Origin: Skeletonema tropicum
Lineage: Eukaryota > Bacillariophyta > Thalassiosirophyceae > Thalassiosirales > Thalassiosiraceae
DNA: 64,000 nt
Assembly (NCBI GenBank): GCA_037178625.1
Contig: CM074133.1
Location: forward strand, 2,604,001 to 2,668,000
Direction of reading: 5' to 3'
Numbering within the stretch: the stretch's first letter is position 1; each line of letters begins with the position of its first letter. Of the stretch, positions 56,562-64,000 are shown piece by piece. Below the pieces are notes generated by a model that searched no databases, was not told where the DNA came from, and was given only the letters and a program-made list of their open reading frames with translations. A program made the translations under genes and the position numbers.

Positions 56562-58209
56562 TGGGTTCCCTCCTGGCCAAAACCACTAATTAGTGGTCAT
56601 ACGTAGGGGGTAGTTAGAGGACATTCTAACACCTCCCAAACCCTAACATTCAAGGAATACACCACCAAAGACCTCTACAACAGAGTCCAAGCCCAAAAAT
56701 CCGCAATGAAAACGCCCAAATAGAAGTAGAGATAGCTATATACACACCATAAAATCGCTATTTTAGTGACCACTAATTAGTGGTCGAGAATTATGTGTTG
56801 TTGTGTAATTGTTTATGCTTCCCCCAACAAACAGTGCACATGGGAACCTTCTTATGATATGTGGAGTAGGTTTTGACCTCTATGCGGCATGTGGCACGCC
56901 TATCCTTGATGTACTGTGTGCCAACCTTCTGCCGACATTTTGTAAAATCTGGCTTGAATTCAAGCACGGGCTTGACCGTCTAGCTCGCCTGTTGGGGCGA
57001 ATAGGAGAGCAGGAAGCTTTCCTGCACTGCATATGATGTTGTTCTAACATTTACTTGGCTGATTGACGACGAAAATCACGTTTGGGTGGAGAATTCTCAA
57101 CTCTAGTATGCGATATCTTGACACGAGAAGGGCGCAAATTAGCGCAAATTCTGCTGAAATGAGGTGTAGGCGCAGGTTTAGCGGAGATAACAGCCAATCA
57201 AAGGATATCGTCGTGTACATTAATGTCGTTGTGGTCGCTGTGCAAGAGATCACCATCGGATTTGCATTACTTATTGGCCAAACATACATCATAGAGTGGT
57301 GATTTGGTGCTGATGGATGCCAATTTTTTTTTGGAAAAAATGCGCTACACCACAACCTGGCATCACCTGCAGCCGCCCTGTCATTAATTTGGACCATTCC
57401 ACCAACAATATTCCTATAATTAATATCATATGATGCTGTCTTTGTTTTTATTCCATTTAAAGCGGTTGATTTGTCGAATAATTATTGAATATTGCCATTA
57501 TATTTGTGTCGATAAATCGTCATCATCGCATCCCCGTCGCTTCAATTCATGTGAGATGCTAACCAAAACGAACTCTCTTGGGTAGATGGGCCGCTTTCCA
57601 TGTCCCCATCTGTAGATAGGTTGGCCGCTTTGGGTAGGGATCGTTGTTTTCGAGTAGAATACCGTCGTATGTCGACTGCAAATAACTTTGCATGGTGGTT
57701 GGGACATCATCCGGTTGCCGGTGAAGTTTGTGCATGATTGTTGTAGGATCCAGGCCATCTCGATGCTCTTCTTCGACCACCTGGTTAGCCACTCATATTG
57801 TGACTGTTGTGGTATGCTTTCTGATGGGTAAAAGCATCTACTAAATGCAGATACGACGGCTCGTATGCCGGGCCTCTTTCGCCATGGTGATGGTGTGATG
57901 AAATGTGAGTTCTACGGGTGGCAACATTTTTGATATCAATTCCTACGTACCCCCAAGTTGAAGTTGCAAAACTTCCGAAAAAAACTCGTCGGCTGTTCGC
58001 CAAATTTGTCAGTAGGCTAGTGTTTGAACGTTAATAGGTTGGGCCCTCTCCAGGGAACACGTGATATAATAGGTGTACGCCTTGTCAAGACATTGAAGAG
58101 GGTGCCACCTGAATTTGATAACGTTTGAGTGATTATAAGTGTGTCGTAGGAGTACGTAAACTGACCACTAATTAGTGTTTTTTCCGCTAATTAGTGGCCC
58201 CAGGAGGGA
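56562..58209. mobile_element. 1.65-kb TIR element with 4-bp target-site duplication
   Basis: The left end TGGGTTCCCTCCTGG (56562) and right end, its reverse complement (58195-58209), are flanked by ATAA on both sides, consistent with a target-site duplication. Subterminal palindromes built on ACCACTAATTAGTGGT occur at about 56581 and 56770, and a variant pair near 58164-58196. Inside, minus-strand frames 57785-58003 and 57559-57792 read as one broken protein. This is a DNA transposon or a non-autonomous derivative; the superfamily is not determined. Confidence 0.6.
57559..58003 (-). pseudogene. Broken ORF inside the TIR element
   Basis: 'MANSRRVFFGSFATSTWGYV' to 'DAFTHQKAYHNSHNM' continues, after a +1 shift near 57790, into 'NQVVEEEHRDGLDPTTIMHK' to 'KRPTYLQMGTWKAAHLPKRV'. 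It is probably a transposase fragment or passenger; no catalytic motif is identified. Confidence 0.4.
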
Positions 58210-58262
58210 ACCCAATAAATAATAGAGACAGAAGACGAACAGTATAGCAATCGACCAACAAG

Positions 58263-59235
58263 ATGTCAGCTCCTACAGCCATGACAATGGACCGCGTCGG
58301 TGAGACAAAGCAGCTCATCGTCGCTCAATCTACTTCGCAGTGCTGCCGTGTAGGAGTCTGCAAACCCTCAATCAACTGGGTTATCCGAGAAGCCGATAAC
58401 TTCCAAGGAGGCAATCCTCATGAGGAGCCCAACGTTGCATGGATTCATGAGGAATCTTCATGGATGATGAGATGGTTTTTTATGGATTGTAGGGAAACTA
58501 AGTATGTCCAGCACTCGTCCAACATTCCAGCTGCTGTGCAAAAGGAGGAGGATTACAATTGGTGCAGGTGAGTAGTATTCCTCTCGAGAGAGTGCATCAT
58601 AGCGTGCATTCGCACGAATTTAGCTGAAATGATCATTTACATCTCACTTTTATCGCCATGTCCTCGTATCAATCAGGGTCCAGTGTGACGACTTACCAAG
58701 GGGCCTCACTGAGGAAGATCGTGTTAAGGATGTAATCGGGACACATGAAAAGCCCTTGACATGCGGGATGAACGCCTGCTGCTGCCTTCCAAACTGCTGT
58801 TTCCTTCCAAACATTGTTACCAAAGATGCCAACGGCAATGTCATCGGCAAGACGCAGTTCGTATGCGATGGTTGTTGCTTCGTCCCCAAGTATGATGTCT
58901 TTGAAGCCAACGGGCAGAAAAAGTATCGTATCCGTCCCGACACCTGCTTTGGTGGCTTGTGCGTCAAGTGCCATTGTGGTGGAGCGAAAGGCAAGTGTTT
59001 ACGTGTTCCATACATTGTAAGGGACCCAACCACCTATGAGCCGCTCAAGGGCAATGATGGACAAGAAAATGCACAGGTGACTAATCTCTGGTCCGGATTT
59101 AAGAATGAATGCTGCACTCAACGTGATGCGTACCATATTGTCTTTCCTGATAATGCAACTGCTGAGGAGAAGCTTGTTCTCACTGGGTCTGCTATTCTGA
59201 TTGATGTACTTGAGGTGGAGAATAAAGATAGCTGA
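58263..59235 (+). CDS. Phospholipid-scramblase-like Cys-rich protein, 287 aa
   Basis: Exon 1 (58263-58567) and exon 2 (58677-59235) are joined by a 109-nt intron (TGCAG|GTGAGT ... AATCAG|GGTC). 'CCRVGVCKPSINWVIREADN', 'AWIHEESSWMMRWFFMDCRE' and 'TKYVQH' resemble the protist branch of the scramblase family, and 'CCCLPNCCFLPNIVTKDANG' to 'GGLCVKCHCGGAKGKC' adds clustered Cys that may be palmitoylated. Scramblases move lipids between leaflets in a Ca-dependent way; that activity is inferred here. Length equals the family norm and the frame is intact. Confidence 0.6.
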
Positions 59236-60139
59236 GAGCTTGGTCAGAACATACTGATCTTGAGATCTGATCATCGTGAATCATTCTGTGAATAGGAGTG
59301 TCTTGTTGTGTTTTTGTTTTTCGTGATATATAATATTTTACATAGTCGACGTTTTTAACTAGAGACTAGAGTGAGAAGCGTTTCTTCTTCAGCAATGAAC
59401 ATTGCGAGCTTTGTATATGTATGTAATGGAACTTATTCCTTCGCTTTCCGTGCATCAAATGAAAAGCATGAGGCTATACTAGTTTATCACAGCGGTCGAA
59501 AACCTAACAAGTTCATATCATGGAAGCATTGCGCGGAGATGACAAGCGAAACCCCAGGGCTATTTCTTCCACCCCTTCATTCAAGCATCGAACTCTCTAG
59601 AGAGATGGATCTCTTGCGCTTTCTTTCTGCACCTTCCTCTCTCCGAGGAGTATCTCTATCTTCTTCATTGTATGCTGTTGTTGAGTCGCTCGTACATACT
59701 TTTAAGTACGGAAGGCGGGCCTACTTCTAATTTTGATTATGGCATGGTAGGTAGGTACAACTCCTCTACTTATGTACAATATTGTACTGAGGCTGGTCGA
59801 GGTGGGGGGGTACAGTCGAATGTGTCAGCTAGCTCATAGCTCATAGTAATAATCCAGAATAAAGGAGGGGGGGGTGACATTTTTAACCTACTCTTTAGTA
59901 GGGGTTACATTCAAGCGCGTAGGTAGGTAGGTACTTATAGGTACTACGTGGTCGACGTCATTCATTCTCCGTTCATCACAATAACACACTCGTCATGCCA
60001 ACCATGACTACGCTCTACGCTCTTACACAATCAAGCACTCTCTCACAACCAGCTTCTGACGGAGCAAAAAACATGAAACTACCATTCGATTTAGTAGATC
60101 GCTGGGAGAAGATCTATCAGCACCATTCATCTGTTGCGC
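59236..60139. other. Intergenic region
   Basis: Contains a 119-aa chance-like frame (59371-59730) without a domain, G-rich runs (59807-59875) and short GTAGGTAGGTA repeats. The last 200 bp is the presumed promoter of the hydrolase. Confidence 0.4.
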
Positions 60140-61216
60140 ATGTGTATCTCACGTCTTTGTTGCATCCATCTCACAGCCTTGTTGGCCGTCGCAACAGGCT
60201 TCACTTTCAATCTCAGTCGGCCCAGACTGACTTTGAACACCTTCCGTGGTAATAATTTACGACCATTGGCAGTTTCAACCGATGCAGAGGCATCTTCTAA
60301 TATTAGTATCAATGGTGCATTAGAATCCGAGCAAAATCTGAATCAATCAACAAAAAAGAAAGTAGCTGTCCTCCTATGCCCGGCACAATTTTGCGTACCT
60401 GTTGACTACGCAGACCTATTGGACACAATTCAATCTGAATTAACCAATGTGAATGTCGTTGCCACCCGAGTTGCTCCTCTTCCTAGAACCGAGTGGATCA
60501 AAGTTGCCAAACAATTGCCTACAAAAAACTTTATTGATGCAAACTTATCTGTAAAAGTTACGCTAGATTGGTATTTTGACGCTATCGAGTCTGCGTTGGC
60601 AGAACTGTTCGCCGAGGGAGGAGACGACACAGAAATATGCATCATAGGGCATTCAATCGGAGGCTGGGTTGCTAGAGCTTATCTGGGTGGCCTGAGTGGA
60701 TCATCTACGAGTGTGTATCGCCTTGGTAGAGAACAAATCAAATCTTTAGTAACAATTGGTACGCCACACATATCACCAGAGAGTGCCCTGGTTGACCAAA
60801 CGCGTGGCTTGCTTCGTGAGATAGCGACATCTGAAGAATGCTCGTCGCAAACTTTAACAGAGAGAGGAATAGCAATTACTTGTGTCGGCTCATCCTCTCT
60901 TTCAGGAAAGTTGATCACAACCGATGTTGAAGAACTCATTGCTGCAACGAGCTATCTTCCTCTAGTTGGTAGATTAGGCGCTGATGTCAAGGGAGATGGT
61001 ATAGTGCCAACTGAGTTAGCTTTTATGGAATCACCTGCCAGAAGAGTCGAAATCGAAAACTGTTCACAGAGTGGCAGTGCAGTTCGGCATGCGCACGTTT
61101 TGCCAACACCGTGGAACCTGTTAGATGGTAGTGCTGCTAGTATCAAACTTCCAGAAGACATTGTGTGGTACGGCAGTCCAGGTGTTTTGAGTCAGTGGTT
61201 GGAATATATAGAGTAG
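60140..61216 (+). CDS. Plastid-targeted alpha/beta hydrolase (lipase/PGAP1-like), 358 aa
   Basis: Start ATG at 60140 (the longer frame begins with TTG). The N-terminus MCISRLCCIHLTALLAVATG then FTFNLSRPRL reads as a signal peptide followed by Phe and a basic transit-like stretch, the diatom plastid import pattern. The nucleophile elbow is 'IIGHSIGGWVARAYLGG' (GxSxG), the acid probably the Asp in 'KGDGIVPTELAF', and the base the His in 'AVRHAHVLPTPWN', so the catalytic triad is complete. 'LVTIGTPHISPE' is typical of lipases and PGAP1-like esterases. A plastid membrane-lipid or galactolipid lipase is the likely role; the substrate is not evident. Frame intact. Confidence 0.78.
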   Translation: MCISRLCCIHLTALLAVATGFTFNLSRPRLTLNTFRGNNLRPLAVSTDAEASSNISINGALESEQNLNQSTKKKVAVLLCPAQFCVPVDYADLLDTIQSELTNVNVVATRVAPLPRTEWIKVAKQLPTKNFIDANLSVKVTLDWYFDAIESALAELFAEGGDDTEICIIGHSIGGWVARAYLGGLSGSSTSVYRLGREQIKSLVTIGTPHISPESALVDQTRGLLREIATSEECSSQTLTERGIAITCVGSSSLSGKLITTDVEELIAATSYLPLVGRLGADVKGDGIVPTELAFMESPARRVEIENCSQSGSAVRHAHVLPTPWNLLDGSAASIKLPEDIVWYGSPGVLSQWLEYIE

Positions 61217-61570
61217 ATGGTGAAAGAATGAGAGAAAGATGAACAATTAGCGTGATCCATTGAACTGACAACAACACAAATCAAATAGAAATATGTTAAG
61301 TTACCATATCAATGTAACCACACTAAATGAACAATAGTTTTTAGCCGCACACGACCAACATGATGCGCATCTGAGTTTCATTCGCAATGAGATACTTCTG
61401 AACTATATCTCATTATACGTAGTTGCCGAAAGCGACACAAGTCGTACTCCTCTAATACACTTTTCATCGGTGAGCGGGAGTCTTTTGAAATAATATACGA
61501 TTTCACTTGGACACTTATTCCAGGCAACGTTCTGCGGCTGAAGAACCGACTATATACAACACTTCGTAGA
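61217..61570. other. Spacer between the hydrolase gene and the satellite array
   Basis: AT-rich 3' flank; no feature beyond short frames. Confidence 0.4.
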
Positions 61571-64000
61571 GCGCTGCCACTCTAGAAGCTGCTCAAGCGC
61601 GTATCGCGTATCAACGACGATAGATACGATGTGGTGGAATGTCGTGCTGCGGGCGAGCCCCAATTGAACCTCTTTGTCCAGCTACGAGGTTATAGCATCG
61701 CTTCTGATCACGTAATCCATCTGCGCAGTGCTAATGTGCTTCTATAATTACATTATCATCACAAAGTGCACAGTGTACTTAATGAGCCGCTAGAAGCTGC
61801 TCATGCGCGTATCGACGGAGATAGATACGATGTGGTGGAGTGTCGTGCTGCGGGCCAGCCCAAACTGGACTCTCAGATCCGCTACGAGGCTATAGCAACG
61901 CTACAACATACGCAATCCGTCTGCGAAGTGCAGATGTCATTCTATATTATATTGAGTGAGTTTAATGGGCCACTAGAAGCTGCTCAAGCCTTATTAACGA
62001 CGATTGATACGATATGGATGAACATGGCGCTGCCGGACAGCTCAAATTGGACCTCTCAAATCAGCAACGAGTCTGTAGAATCGCTTCTACCTACGGTAGC
62101 CGTCTGAGCAGTGCTAATGTCATTCTATATTATATTGAGTAAGTTTGATGGGCCACTAGAAGCTGCTCATGCGCGTATCGACGAAGATAGATACGATAGG
62201 GTTGAATGTTATGCTGCCGGACAGCTCAAATTGGACCTCTCAAATCAGCAACGAGTCTGTAGAATCGTTTCTACATACCTACGGTAGCCGTCTGAGCAGT
62301 GCTAATGTCATTCTATATTATATTGAGTGAGTTTGATGGGCCACTAGAAGCTGCTCATGCGCGTATCGACGAAGATAGATACGATGTGGTGGAATGTTGT
62401 GCTGCCGGACAGCTCAAATTGGACCTCTCAGATCAGCAACGTGTCTGTAGAATCGTTTCTACCTACGGTAGCCGTCTGCGAAGTGCTAATGTCATTCTAT
62501 ATTATAATTAGTGAGTTTAATGGGCCACTAGAAGCTGCTCAAGCCTTATTAACGACGATTGATACGATATGGATGAACATGGCGCTGCCGGACAACACAC
62601 ACTTGACTCTCAGATCAGCAAGGTGTCTGTAGAATCGCTTCTACATACCTACGGTAGCCGTCTGAGCAGTGCTAATGTCATTCTATATTATATTGAGTGA
62701 GTTTAATGGGCCACTAGAAGCTGCTCATGCGCGTATCGACGAAGTTAGATACGATAGGGTTGAATGTTATGCTGCCGGACAGCTCAAATTGGACCTCTCA
62801 AATCAGCAACGAGTCTGTAGAATCGTTTCTACATACCTACGGTAGCCGTCTGCGAAGTGCTAATGTCATTCTATATTATATTGAGTGAGTTTGATGGGCC
62901 ACTAGAAGCTGCTCATGCGCGTATCGACGAAGATAGATACGATGTGGTGGAATGTTGTGCTGCCGGACAGCTCAAATTGGACCTCTCAGATCAGCAAGGT
63001 GTCTGTAGAATCGTTTCTATCTACGGTAGCCGTCTGAGAAGTGCTAATGTCATTCTATATTATATTGAGTGAGTTTGATGGGCCACTAGAAGCTGCTCAA
63101 GCCTTATTAACGACGATTGATACGATATGGATGAACATGGCGCTGCCGGACAACACACACTTGACTCTCAGATCAGCAAGGTGTCTGTAGAATCGCTTCT
63201 ACATACCTACGGTAGCCGTCTGAGCAGTGCTAATGTCATTCTATATTATATTGAGTGAGTTTGATGGGCCACTAGAAGCTGCTCAAGCCTTATTAACGAC
63301 GATTGATACGATATGGATGAACATGGCGCTGCCGGACAACACACACTTGACTCTCAGATCAGCAAGGTGTCTGTAGAATCGCTTCTACATACCTACGGTA
63401 GCCGTCTGAGCAGTGCTAATGTCATTCTATATTACATTGAGTGAGTTTAATGGGCCACTAGAAGCTGCTCATGCGCGTATCGACGAAGATAGATACGATA
63501 GGGTTGAATGTTGTGCTGCCGGACAGCTCAAATTGGACCTCTCAGATCAGCAAGGTGTCTGTAGAATCGCTTCTACATACCTACGGTAGCCGTCCGCGAA
63601 GTGCTAATGTCATTCTATATTATATTGAGTGAGTTTAATGGGCCACTAGAAGCTGCTCATGCGCGTATCGACGAAGTTAGATACGATATGGATGAACATG
63701 GCGCTGCCGGACAACACACACTTAACTCCCAGATCAGCAAGGTGTCTGTAGAATCGCTTCTACATACCTACGGTAGCCGTCTGAGCAGTGCTAATGTCAT
63801 TCTATATTATATTGAGTGAGTTTGATGGGCCACTAGAAGCTGCTCATGCGCGTATCGACGGAGATAGATACGATAGGGTTGAATGTTGTGCTGCCGGACA
63901 GCTCAAACTCAAATTGGACCTCTCAGATCAGCAACGTGTCTGTAGAATCGCTTCTACCTACGGTAGCCGTCTGAGCAGTGCTAATGTCATTCTATATTAT
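61571..64000 (+). repeat. ~186-bp satellite array, about 13 copies, running off the window
   Basis: The anchor GGGCCACTAGAAGCTGCT recurs at 61967, 62150, 62338, 62522, 62708, 62896, 63080, 63266, 63452, 63640 and 63827, with diverged earlier copies at about 61573 and 61784; spacings are 183-188 bp. Two sub-types alternate irregularly: one continues 'CATGCGCGTATCGACGAAGA', the other 'CAAGCCTTATTAACGACGAT'. Each unit has stops, so it is not a protein gene now, although a 62-codon frame is conserved within units. Confidence 0.92.

Noticed and set aside
59371..59730. 119-aa ORF
   Set aside because: No domain, weak start context, Ser-rich chance-like composition.
61766..63819. Series of ~70-113-aa plus-strand ORFs
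   Set aside because: They are the same frame of the 186-bp satellite, each closed by stops; not separate genes.

Overview
The window is nuclear DNA of a photosynthetic stramenopile, most likely a diatom (a centric, Thalassiosira-like species is my guess). Evidence: genes on both strands with short GT-AG introns (about 79-320 nt); four proteins with bipartite secondary-plastid presequences, i.e. a signal peptide ending just before a phenylalanine (CYS|FTT, LA|FSPP, HA|FSSP, TG|FTFN); a stramenopile-style heat shock factor; laminarinase-type GH16 enzymes, as expected where chrysolaminarin is stored; and STAND ATPase and F-box/Cys-rich proteins of the kind diatoms carry in large families.

Layout. 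1-25 kb: the 3' part of a Vps39-like vesicle-tethering protein that ends in a gamma-COP-ear-like domain; an HSF; a SHAQKYF-class MYB; a UBLCP1-type phosphatase; a helicase-associated-repeat protein; two neighbouring GH16 genes, one of which encodes a 1885-residue secreted G8/beta-helix/EGF/Cys-module/GH16 chimera; a plastid phenylalanyl-tRNA synthetase; and a twin CX9C protein. 25-35 kb: a plastid LPA acyltransferase; a 3.3-kb element bounded by 119-bp inverted repeats; a very acidic protein with sixteen 24-residue repeats; and a plastid-targeted mitochondrial-carrier-family protein. 35-54.5 kb: a protein that looks like a eukaryotic class II (ExoY/edema-factor-type) nucleotidyl cyclase; an F-box/zinc protein; a STAND ATPase; a CXC-domain protein; a WW protein; coronin; and a SAMHD1-like HD phosphohydrolase. 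54.5-64 kb: gene-poor DNA with a 1.65-kb TIR element, a phospholipid-scramblase-like gene, a plastid-targeted alpha/beta hydrolase, and a 2.4-kb array of a ~186-bp satellite that runs off the window. A diverged inverted relative of that satellite lies at 13.9-14.4 kb.

No operon logic applies. Thematic links are plastid lipid and translation functions (PheRS, acyltransferase, carrier, hydrolase), extracellular glucan processing (two GH16 genes) and signalling/transcription (HSF, MYB, CXC, cyclase-like, STAND).

A striking property is that many conserved genes are broken by single EXTRA bases, essentially never by clear single losses: HSF x2, UBLCP1 x4, HA protein x3, GH16-B x2, PheRS, the cyclase-like gene and others. 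The best reading is insertion-biased assembly error, with recent pseudogenisation or +1 frameshifting as less likely alternatives. Coordinates of these genes are given across the breaks.
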